Below, in pieces: positions 36,255 to 45,353 of a stretch of 64,000 nt of DNA. Position 1 is the first letter of the stretch. The number at the start of each line of letters is the position of its first letter. Origin of the DNA: Antitrichia curtipendula (Eukaryota; Streptophyta; Bryopsida; Hypnales; Leucodontaceae); the NCBI GenBank assembly GCA_951230915.1, contig OX579640.1, forward strand, positions 13,536,981 to 13,600,980, read 5' to 3'. A model generated the notes under the pieces. It was not told the DNA's origin and searched no databases. It was given only the letters and a program-made list of their open reading frames with translations. A program made the translations under genes and the position numbers.

Positions 36255-38327
36255 TCATCGATTCTTCTCATTTGTGACGCTCCCTTCGCTACCGCTCCCA
36301 GCATCGACTGACTTTGGCAAATCCGTTTCCTGCACTTGATACACCACCAGTCCAATTAGGAGTAACCAGAAGTAAGCTTCTACTATACCACAGTACTATT
36401 GTCATGAATTCGGCATTACAGCTTCAGGAAAAAATAATGCACATCCGTGTTAATTATAATGCTTTCAGTTGTAAGATTCTAACACTCGGTTGAATTACCA
36501 AGATTACAGTGTAGGGCAAAACTAAGACCCGTGCTTCTACCTCTACTCCACTAGCTAGAACGAAAATGATTCTCAGTCCAATATTATCAGTGTAAACTAA
36601 GCAGGAAAGTACGATTAACAACCTGTTGCGAGACAGAGGAATTGCTTTCTTGATGAGAAAAGGAGGTCCTTACCGAACGACTCCCTGTTTGGTGTATGAC
36701 GGGCTCCAAACGCATTAGTCTATCCTCCATAGCCTCCAGTCGCAGTCTCAATGCTTCCAAGTCTGGATTTCTCGAATTCAGCATGGCTGAGACTTCTTCA
36801 AGCTCTACACCTACCTCGATCTCTAATTCCGCGGCAACCAATTTTTCGACTCTAGCATCTCGATCCTGCAACCATTGGAGTCAGGCTCACCGTAATACAA
36901 TCCGCCTTTGTAAACTAAATACCAAAAGGATGTCACATCCGTGAACTTATGAAAAGACAACCTATTCCACAGCAAGCTCCACTGTGACTTGAGAGCTCCG
37001 TTGATTCTAAAAGTAGAGAATTCCAAGAAATCACCTTCTGCATTAGACGCTGCTCATAGCGAGAATACTGAGCAATAGCGTACACAGCTGCAAATATTTA
37101 AAACCCCCCATAAAATACACATCCTGCTTACAGAAATCTTTTGTCAATTGAAAATGAAGCAAACAAGAGCTCTCAAATCTAGAACGTGTAAAAAAGAATA
37201 CCATTTCGAATCTCATGTAGACGAAAGACAAACAAAAGCAAAAGAGCAGCATCTCTAAATTCATCGTACACCAAAATAAACTAATGCTAACAAATATTAA
37301 AAGAATACATTCTGACTCTCAATTAATCATACCTCAAAAAAAAGAGCTTGAATACAACACATACCTTTGACGGTAACTAAAATAGAGTTTAAATGTGAAT
37401 CTCTGCCATCAACAATGGAGGTCTCTGAGCTAAACACATCTATTGGTGGAGAAGAGAATGAGGAAGATTACCTAAAGGCGGCAAACAAGCAAAAAAAAAT
37501 TGCACGAGGTGAAAATCCCACCTGATCAAAACCACAATAAACATGAGAAAACCGAATCATATGCCAGGAACACAATAACCATTGGAAATTGCGGAAAGAG
37601 AGAACATACACAAGGAGAAAAAAAGAGACTTGTGACGATTACAGGAAAGGACATTCATAAACCTAAATGTACTTGTCAAATGTGACTCCACAACAGATTC
37701 ATAGACACCACACCCTAAAACCAGTCTCTGATTTTGCAATGCGTTATTCTCCGTGCGTAATGAAGACTTTACAAAGAGCGTACAATTACTGAACACTTCT
37801 TACTCTTGATCTTAAGGGCAATACCACTGGACATTGCGGACAGAGAGACCATATACAAGGAAAAAGAAAGAACTCGTGACGATTATAGGCAAGAGTTGTG
37901 TGTACGGTTACTATCAAACCTAAATGATCAAGTGGCTAAACAATCCACTCCTAAACCCTAAACCCTAAAAACTCTGAGCTTGAGTTGTTGCAACTGCAGC
38001 GACTGGTTTATTCATCAAGACTTTACAAGAAGAGAAAACTCACTACGAAGCTCTTTTCCTTGAACTCGTCGGCAACCCTTACCCGAATTTGCGCTCATCC
38101 TGAGAAGTGGACATAAGCAGCCGCGCAGCTGTTTGAAAATCCAAGCGATCTTCGCGAGCAGCATCTTCCATACCCGTACGCGTTAAGGTTTTGTCGCTCA
38201 TCCAGTCTACATCGGAACCAGGTCTATCAGACAGCGCTCGACAAGGCGCCAAACTGTTCAAAACTCGCCATGAATACCGTCTCTCAATCGAGAATCCAAT
38301 TCTCCTTAGCGTAGCCTGAACCGCCAT
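36255..38327 (-). CDS. Small protein with N-terminal presequence and coiled coil, family not recognised
   Basis: The five-exon model is 38327-38083, 37254-37202, 37087-37035, 36865-36674, 36329-36255 (minus strand). All junctions are GT-AG and in phase, giving 205 aa. The start is the ATG at 38327; the upstream in-frame triplet is GTG. The N-terminus (MAVQATLRRIGFSIERRYSWR) is Arg-rich with no acids until residue 15, as in a mitochondrial targeting peptide. Then comes a modestly hydrophobic stretch (DAALLLLFVFRLHEI, NAVYAIAQYSRYEQRLMQK) and a coiled coil rich in Glu/Leu (DRDARVEKLVAAELEIEVG..., LEALRLRLEAMEDRLMRLEP). The tail is short and Ser/Gly-rich. The last exon is chosen for phase and a good acceptor and is less certain; without that splice the frame stops about 87 bases further on. 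It lies head to head with the Pcc1 gene. Function is unknown. Confidence 0.65.
37565..38040. repeat. Tandem duplication (~240 bp) in intron 1 of the coiled-coil gene
   Basis: Two diverged copies, about 37565-37800 and 37808-38040, share 'GGA(A/C)ATTGCGGA(A/C)AGAGAGA', 'TGTGACGATTA(C/T)AGG', 'AAACCTAAATG' and 'AAGACTTTACAA'. They lie wholly within the first intron of the minus-strand gene. Confidence 0.75.
37952..37968. promoter_or_regulatory. Telo-box-like AAACCCTAAACCCTAAA
   Basis: AAACCCTAAACCCTAAA contains two copies of AAACCCTAA, the plant telo-box found near transcription starts of many housekeeping genes. It is about 115 bp downstream of exon 1 in intron 1 of the minus-strand gene. Regulatory activity is inferred. 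Confidence 0.45.
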
Positions 38328-39071
38328 CTCCAGAGACACTAATTACAGAAAACGATCCATTCCAAGAAAACCTGTCGCCAATTCCAAGAACCATTCGCTC
38401 ATTCCCATGAAACGGGGAAATTTCCGTCCGTGAAAATTACTGCATCCCCGTACCAGTCCTAGCACGGCATTCCATCACCCAATCGATGCTCTATCTTTGA
38501 GAAGACGAAAATTCAAATAACGCTCTCATTGGTCCCCCAGCCAAAGAGACAAACAGATATCATCCTCAATACATCATTCATCCTCAATACGTCTGGCAAT
38601 CCTCTTGAACCCTCTCTCAACTCTTCACCAATCTCTTTGTGCTTCTTGCGTAGCAACATCAGAATAATTTTAACCTCCATCTCCCTTTTTGAATGTCCTC
38701 TCTCACTTGCTCCTCTACTGCCTCTCTGTTTGCCTTTTTTGCTTGCCGTCGTGTACTTCGTGTGATTTTCGGAGGATTTAGACACCTCGGACACTATTGT
38801 TGACATTTCTTCCACCGTCTTCCCTCCTGAAGGCTGTGTCGATCACCGAATTCTCCATCGCTTCGCAGGTTCGTGACCATTATTTCCTTGTCCAGATAGT
38901 GTCGCAGTCCAGTTTGGTGTCGGAGGTGGTGTAATTGTTGTAGCTTTGAATGTGATCTTATAGATTAGAGCAGACTGCATCGCACTCTACGCTTTCGCTA
39001 GGGAGCAAGGTTGTCGAAATTGGACTCTTGCTTCGTCTGGATCACCCTAACCGTTCTAGCCTCAGGGTCAC

Positions 39072-39103
<32 letters not shown>

Positions 39104-39580
39104 TCTTCAGCATCGTCTGTTCTGTTGTTCAATGGTGTGAACTCGTACGTAGGTCTAATTAGAGCTAAACAGGAATCGTCAAGCTCGCTTTTGGTGAGCA
39201 CCCACTTTGCTGGCTTTAGGTTTAGGGCCACTACCCACTCTCGACATCTCAAATTGTGCACAGGTTATGGGGAAGCTACGGAGATCGCCCCTTGAATGGG
39301 GTATAGATGGTCTGGTGTTACTTGGTCTTTTCTATTGACCTGAATCTCTGTTTTAGGGTTTTCTACTTGTGCAAAGTGCTAATGACCATGAGCTGTTTGG
39401 TATGTTGAATTTGTAGCTTGACGGTGTTTCCGCTACGTAGCTTGATGGCTTTACTTGTTCTTTTTCTGTCCGAGAAGTTACGTAGTCCTAGCATAAATAC
39501 CATGGATCATAATTCTGAAGCTTTTGGAACTAGGGTTTGGGTTCAGTAACCATTCAGTAGCTTTTACGGAGGAAGGCGAG
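38328..39580. promoter_or_regulatory. Shared divergent promoter region and 5' leaders
   Basis: This 1.25-kb interval separates the minus-strand coiled-coil gene (start 38327) from the plus-strand Pcc1 gene (start 39581), so it should contain both promoters and 5' UTRs. It holds a (CAACAG)n microsatellite at about 39072-39102 and a short repeat, TCATCCTCAATAC (38561 and 38579). A 100-codon minus-strand frame at 38513-38815 is probably fortuitous. Exact start sites cannot be placed. Confidence 0.6.
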
Positions 39581-40621
39581 ATGGTGTCCGGGCTGGTGGT
39601 CAAAGAGGATGATCTTGTCGCCCTTGGCACTAAGCTTGAAAAATCCGTGACTGGATTCACCCTGTATGTCTTCTTCCTTGGTTAAGCCTCAATCTTGTAC
39701 TTTTTCTTCAAGGATCCTGCTGGTGTTTTTTATACAGATTTCTCTGTAAGTTTCTTTTTTGATATATTCTTTCTCCTCATTTCTCACTTCTTCAATGGTT
39801 TTACAGCACAATGAACGCTGATTATCCTTCTGAAGCGCTAGCTTGTATTGTGAAAACAACATTAGCTGTTGATCCTGAGGTATGCACCATTTAAAGGGAT
39901 TTTACGTGATCACAATTTCAAAGTAATGATATTGGAAGAATCAGAATCGGTTGTGAATGTTCATGTGACAGTGTTGATGAAGCCCATGAATCACTTTCTT
40001 GCTCCACTTTCTAGTCACAGGTCTTGGAGTCGGTGTAAATTGTCCATGTTTTGGGTCCTCAGCACTTTTCGGCTTCTATGTCGTGGGGTTTGTAGTATTT
40101 GATCAGGATAAGTTGCTGCTATAAGAAAAAACAAAACTGTTGATAATTTATGCTGATAAAGAAGAATCTGTTGCATTTGCTCTACAGCTGCAGCCAGATA
40201 AGGTTCAGAGGGAAATGTCGGTTCAAGGGACTCGGCTCTCCGTGTGAGTGTGGCATCTTCATAACCTGCCCAATGTCTCCTTTTTATTGAGCACTGTCGT
40301 TCTCACCTGTCAGAAGTTCCTCTATTTGAGGTTGGATTTCTCTTGGTTGTATTGTGAGCTGTGTGAACCAAGAGGTAGCTGCTGCTTCAGCTTTAAATGC
40401 ATGTGGCATGAATCGTTGGTTTTGGTCTATTTAGTGACATCAGAAGGGTAGCATGAAGAATGACGAGCTTTGAACATTTCTTCGGCAGGACATTCACCGC
40501 AGTTGAAGCACGGTTCTTGAGGGCATCATTCAGTGCTTTTATGGAGTTGCTAATACTCGCCACGAGGACTGTTGAGGAGTTTGGGCCGTCATCTCCTTAT
40601 GGACAATATTGCCACCTGTAG
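39581..40621 (+). CDS. PCC1: KEOPS/EKC complex subunit Pcc1 (LAGE3-like)
   Basis: Pcc1 is the small dimerising subunit of the KEOPS complex, which with the Kae1/Bud32 subunits makes the t6A modification of tRNAs reading ANN codons. The model is join(39581-39663, 39807-39879, 40188-40243, 40489-40621), all GT-AG and in phase, 114 aa. The family fold is visible: a first strand FTLTMNADYPSEALACIVKTTL, then ELQPDKVQREMSVQGTRLSVTFTAVEARFLRAS and a C-terminal helix FMELLILATRTVEEFGP, which aligns with the human LAGE3 ending ...LVVRTMQRFGP. The start ATG is the first that keeps the frame into exon 2. Exon 3 has a second possible acceptor six bases inside (CTGCAG). The last exon is tandemly duplicated downstream (40656-40815), giving a possible alternative C-terminus. 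The gene is divergent from the coiled-coil gene. Confidence 0.88.
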
Positions 40622-40655
40622 CCACGCAGCTTGGACCTGATATTCATTCAAGTAG

Positions 40656-40815
40656 ATCTGCAATCGCCGCATTTGAAGCACGGTTCTTGAGGTCATCATT
40701 CATTGCTTTTGTGGAGTTGCTGAAACTCGCCACCAGGACTGTTGAGCAATTTGGGCCGCCACCTCCTTATGGACAACACTGGCACGCAGCTTGGACCTGC
40801 TATTCATTCAAATAG
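40656..40815 (+). CDS. Duplicated last exon of the Pcc1 gene (possible alternative terminal exon)
   Basis: From about 40668 this is a ~80% copy of exon 4 (40497-40660), about 170 bp downstream. With the acceptor AG at 40654-40655 it joins exon 3 in phase and stays open to the TAG at 40813-40815, giving a 123-aa form. The copy reads FEARFLRSSFIAFVELLK, then LATRTVEQFGPPPPYG and a longer tail ending in AWTCYSFK. Conserved helix residues (EARFLR, LATRTVE.FGP) are intact and most changes are conservative. Whether it is spliced is not known; it could be a relic that has not yet decayed. Confidence 0.6.
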
Positions 40816-41134
40816 ATCTGCAATCGGAAGAACCGTCTCTTCCAACGTATGGTCGCTTGACTCTGCTGCAGCACCCGTAGGAACGATGATCTCTGTGTCG
40901 GCCGTCGCCCAGTCCTGAAGGTAGTGTGGTTTTTATGCCTTCCCCAACTCTGGTTATGCCTTCCCCAACTCTGGCTCAAAATGTGCACCAACTTCCAATT
41001 GAATTAGAAGCACACGACAGCATCTTAGGCTGCTCTACTGCCGAGAACGCCATTGTAAACGGGCGTAGTACTTGTTTTTTGTAATTGCCATAGAGAGGGC
41101 TGTGTAATTGTTTGATCAGGGTCTGCTCTGGGGT
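40816..41134. other. Probable 3' UTR and spacer after the Pcc1 gene
   Basis: No gene. A 20-bp unit, TATGCCTTCCCCAACTCTGG, is repeated in tandem at about 40935-40974. Confidence 0.55.
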
Positions 41135-41355
41135 TTAACCCATAAACGACGCTGCAGACGTTTTGTGTCTGATGAATGACAGAATCCTTGTGTGCGACTA
41201 TTCATCCTCACAACTTTGTTGTGAAAAGGGGAGGTCTTCTACAGTAGCTTCACTTTCAATGATTGCTTTTGCATTTTTTAAAGCCAATGATTCCCTTAGT
41301 ATGCAAAGGGATGATTTCCATGGTCACGAGTTTGTCCTATATACGGTAAGGTTAA
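41135..41355. mobile_element. Short TTAA-bounded MITE, copy E (221 bp)
   Basis: It starts TTAACCCATAAACGACG and ends GGTAAGGTTAA. It is homologous along its whole length to 44315-44543, sharing 'GACGTTTTG', 'CTATTCATCCTC', 'TGCTTTTGCATTTTTT' and 'GATGATTTCCA(T/C)GGT'. The right end has drifted. Confidence 0.7.
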
Positions 41356-41719
41356 CCGCATAGAATTTGAACTCAATTTGTGGTGGTGATTGCAACTCTT
41401 CAACAGAAATTTTGTTGTTTGGACAATCTGAAGATTGAAAAGTTGAAGAAAGTTGAAGAAAAATCATCTAAATCTATATAGTCTCATGAAGTAGATTCTT
41501 TGAGTCAACTTTGTGAGCTTCTACCTTACCATATATATGAGTTTGCATAAGATTTGTAAAAACATCGTATAAATTTGTTATATGCACTTTAGGTAACTCA
41601 AATCCAGAGCCTTATTGTAGAGAATAGCACATGCCATTGGCCAATGAACTTCCACAACATGACTCCAAATTCAAGTTATGTAGTACAATCTCAAAAAAGA
41701 GACTATGTTCTTGGGTGTC

Positions 41720-42662
41720 TTAACCCCTAAAGGTTTTTGACTATGTTTTCACCAAAACCGCTCTAGAACTGCCATTTCTAATACTAGTGCCAAATTTTAG
41801 AAAAAAAACATTTTTTGACACTTGTAGCCATAGGATCTTGTAGTAAACTTGTTTAAGAAGATGTGGAAAAAATTTCAGAATTTTCCACCAAGTGGATTGC
41901 AAGATAATAGCGTTTGAATTGACAAAAATCCTTTTTTTGTCCCTGCGAAAAAACGGGCAGCTGCCCTCCACAAGGTCACATTTGTATGAAAAAATGTCCA
42001 AAATGATGGTTACTCTTTGGATTTATTCTTCAAGGCAAGTTGGCTACACGCTTGAAAAATTTCAGATCATTTGGAATTGTACAACATATAGGAAAAAAAT
42101 AGTAAGTAGGAAGAGGTAGAGAATGATTCAAAGCACTAAATTGTCAAGAATTTATTTATGAAACTGAAAAATGCCAATCCCAACGATTGTAATGTTGTAA
42201 TAAACAATCTACACCCAATGTTTTTATTTTTTTTCAAAAATATTGAAAATCGAGTTAAATAAAGGACTTCAAAGTTTATTTTAGAGTAGAGATTCCATAA
42301 CTACCCTCAAACTAAGAATCCTCATAACTCTTGACTCATTGATCGGAATGGAATGATTAAAAGCCTCCCACGTACATATAAATCTAAAGAACCAATTTCA
42401 AATTTTAGTTTTTCTTAAAAGTGATTTTTAAAGAATTTTTTTTTGCTGCCCCGGCTGCCCGCCGAACAATGAAAATGACATATCATGCAATAACTTTTTA
42501 ACCATGTAGTCAAAAGTTACGAAAATTGTTGGACCTTAAAGCTACTCCTCGGGCACGTGTTGTATGAAAATTTCAAAGAAAAAAAAGAAAAATTCCGTTC
42601 ATAGTGAGCTGCCCAAAATCGCTATGTTGTCAAATAACGGTGTTTGGTCCTTTAGGGGTTAA
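41720..42662. mobile_element. TTAA-bounded element B (0.94 kb), piggyBac-like ends
   Basis: The left end TTAACCCCTAAAGG and right end CCTTTAGGGGTTAA are perfect inverted repeats of 14 bp including TTAA. It is homologous to 17175-18077 and, inverted, to 62603-63990. No open frame for a transposase is present; the internal sequence is AT-rich with two conserved GGGCAGC(T/C)GCCC-type segments. Confidence 0.8.
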
Positions 42663-43645
42663 GGGTGGTGAAGATAGTAGATTTAGATGTTGACAATGAC
42701 TAGGTACAATTTTTGACTTGTGCTATTAACCTTGTAATGTTGTTGCGGACACTAAGTGTCCAATAGATGACTTTACTTGAGAGAGTAGGATGGAAAAAAA
42801 TATTTTTCATCCGATTTTTTGGAAAGTTGCTTGAGTACTTTTCTAATGAAAAGTATTTTGCAAATTTTAGCACTGGCAACTCTCTCAATCGTTTTATGCT
42901 TCATGATAACTTGTGGAACTTTGCTCTATGATGGAGCATACCTACAAATGAAGTAATAGTAGACATAATACAAATGACATAGTTGTGTTAGTTATCGTTT
43001 GAAACAATCAGGACCTAAAGCAATGTTCCTATACAAAATCCTTATGGCAATTTCTTTTTTTGATTTGGATACCAGTTTCTCCACTAGTGTGTGTATAGCA
43101 TTAATTTAGTTTGTGAAAAAAACATTAAATTAGTTTATGTTGAAATGGACAAACAAAATAACTTCCAAAATTGAAGAAATTTGTGTCTAAAATCTTTATC
43201 AACCGTAAATTTGGAACTAGATAGCCAAGCATCTACGATCAATAATCATGCAGCTATTAGTAGAAAATGACAATTGAATCCAACCATCCTAATAACAAAA
43301 TTGGATGAGCACAAACTATAACTTGCACAATTGCTTTTGTCAAAACAAACAATACATAAGTTTACATTGCTCCAAACTTAAAGGAGAATTAAGGTATTCA
43401 TTTTGTTTCAAAAATGTTCTGGATTAAAGTTGAAAATAACATTTAAAAACCCATTTTATGTTGCAAGTAGAACTCAGTGCACTCCTAGTGTCCTAAGAAC
43501 TTTGAGTTTCAGAGCCTTTTACAAAGTACAAATTGGGAGTAATACTATGCAGTGAAAAAATGGATGATTGAAAAAGATATTGCCTAGTTAACCAAAAAAG
43601 AAGCAATCTAATAGAATAAGGGCGGATCTCTAGCAGGAGAAGATA
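42663..43645. other. AT-rich spacer
   Basis: No gene or bounded repeat was found between element B and the pogo-like MITE. Confidence 0.5.
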
Positions 43646-44026
43646 CAAGTAGAACCTCTCTAAGTTGATACTCTATAAGCTAATAAACCTCTCTAACATA
43701 ATAATACCTAGTGATCTAGCTTGGGGATTATAATAAGTGATAGCACATTGTTGTATCTATATATGTGCACAACAACAAAGGTGTTGTTCCAATATTGTTC
43801 TTACTATGTTTGTTTTGAGATTGACAAGTGTCTTTAACAACTTATCCATAAAATCCAATGTCTCTTTGACAACCTATCCACAAAATTCATTACGCATCCC
43901 AGATAGCATCATATACATAAAAATTGCAAATTCTTGAATGTGCAGACTCTCTATAAATCAACAAACCTCTCTATTGTAATATTGGCAAGCAGTCCAACCC
44001 TTGTTACTTTAGAGAGGTTATACATG
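43646..44026. mobile_element. pogo-like (Tc1/mariner) MITE, 381 bp
   Basis: The left end reads CAAGTAGAACCTCTCTAAGT and the reverse complement of the right end reads CATGTATAACCTCTCTAAAG; TA lies outside both ends. The sub-terminal pattern of 'CTCTATAA(G/A)..AATAAACCTCTCTA' matches the plant pogo-like Emigrant/Lemi type, whose ends read CAGTAAAACCTCTATAAATT. It is non-coding. Confidence 0.75.
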
Positions 44027-44314
44027 TACTAAGAACAAACGCTTTTCAACGCCCCCCTCTCGCTCATTAATAGAGTTGTTGCTAGTGGTAAGTTTCTATT
44101 TTTACAAGTAATGTGAAAGTCAAAATTTCAAGAGCACAATAAATTAATCGTGAAGGAAACACCAATTTGAAACATGGGTGCCAAAGGAAGGTATAACTAA
44201 GAATAGTACAAAAGAAACACAGCCTCAAACTATCAGTTTTGGTGCTCCAAGGAGTTTTGTCCCATGTTTTTTCCAAACTCCAGCTCGTGGTCCTGCTTGA
44301 TACATACTTTACGA

Positions 44315-44543
44315 TTAACCCTTAAACGTCGAGGCGGACGTTTTGCGGCCGACGAATGACAAGAGAATCTCTTGTGTAGGACAGAAGTGCAACTATTCAT
44401 CCTCCAAATTTTGTGGGAAAAGAGAAGATCATCTACAATACTTTGACTTCCAATGAGTGCTTTTGCATTTTTTTAATTCAACAATTCACACGGTGTTACA
44501 ACAGATGATTTCCACGGTTATGAGCCCGTCGTTGAAGGGTTAA
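44315..44543. mobile_element. Short TTAA-bounded MITE, copy D (229 bp)
   Basis: The left end is TTAACCCTTAAACGTCG and the reverse complement of the right end is TTAACCCTTCAACGACG, an inverted repeat of about 16 bp with TTAA at each end. It is homologous to 41135-41355. Confidence 0.78.
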
Positions 44544-44559
44544 CTCTAATGAGTTAGAA

Positions 44560-45353
44560 AGGATTCTCTGCTACTTTGCCGTTTCAGATGATGAAAATTT
44601 GTTGATGCAAAGCCTCCACTGAGCCAATGAAACTGAAGGATGATCACAAACTGAAGGCACAATGGCGTGACTAGAAATAAATGTATTAAACGCCAGATAA
44701 AATCCTGCTGCAAGTAAAAGGATACGAAGCTCTGGATCTTGTGACCTCCCTCTAAATTTTAGCAATTGCAACAGATGGGTCACAATTCCTTCAACTCTCA
44801 AGCTATGCTAACAAGGTCAAGACGCCGACAAGACCCCTCCTTCAAAAAACTTGACTGAAATCAGTCCCGCCCTTCCAGCTCCTTGATATCAATCCGCTAC
44901 ATGCCGTCAAAACTTGATGAAAACAATTTGCCCCGAGTTCCAGAGCTCAAACTGATTCATAATGGTTTGAGCAGAAGAAATGGAATGGTAGCCATCAAAT
45001 CCTGCTGTACGGAAGTCCTGGATCTTGTGACCTGCCTCTAAATTCGTGTAACACTTGCAATAAGCGTGTCGCAATTCCTCATTCTAAAGCTTTGCAACGA
45101 AATCAGGACCCCTCCAAATCACAGAGATCACTGATATCGATCCATTCTATGTCGTCAAACTGGATCTGCGTGTCCCGTCCTTCCCCAAGTGCAAATTGAT
45201 GATTCATACTGTCTCGAGCAGCAGAAATCAAAATAGATTCAATGGTGCATCAAATGCTGCTGCAAGTAAAACTATACGAAGTCCTGGATCTTGTGATCTA
45301 CCTCCGAATATTCAGCAATTGCAACAAATGGGTTGCAATTCCTCTTCCTAAAG
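44560..45353 (-). pseudogene. Two decayed tandem copies of the kinase gene 3' end
   Basis: Downstream of the kinase stop codon the 3' end of the gene recurs twice. Landmarks on the plus strand are 'CTGGATCTTGTGA(C/T)CT.CCTC' at about 44731, 45018 and 45283, and 'GATATCAATCCGCTACATGC', 'GATATCGATCCATTCTATGT' and 'GATGTCGATCCACTCCATGC' at about 44885, 45132 and 45443. The middle copy still reads IQFDDIEWIDISDL on the minus strand, against IKFDGMEWIDIKSL in the real C-terminus; the outer copy has an in-frame stop and a shift at that point. The unit is about 260-290 bp. These are partial copies, not separate genes. Confidence 0.82.

Noticed and set aside
38513..38815. 100-codon minus-strand open frame, Lys/Glu-rich
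   Set aside because: It lies in the divergent promoter, starts with a poor context and shows no homology that I recognise; phase and donors do not link it to the coiled-coil gene.
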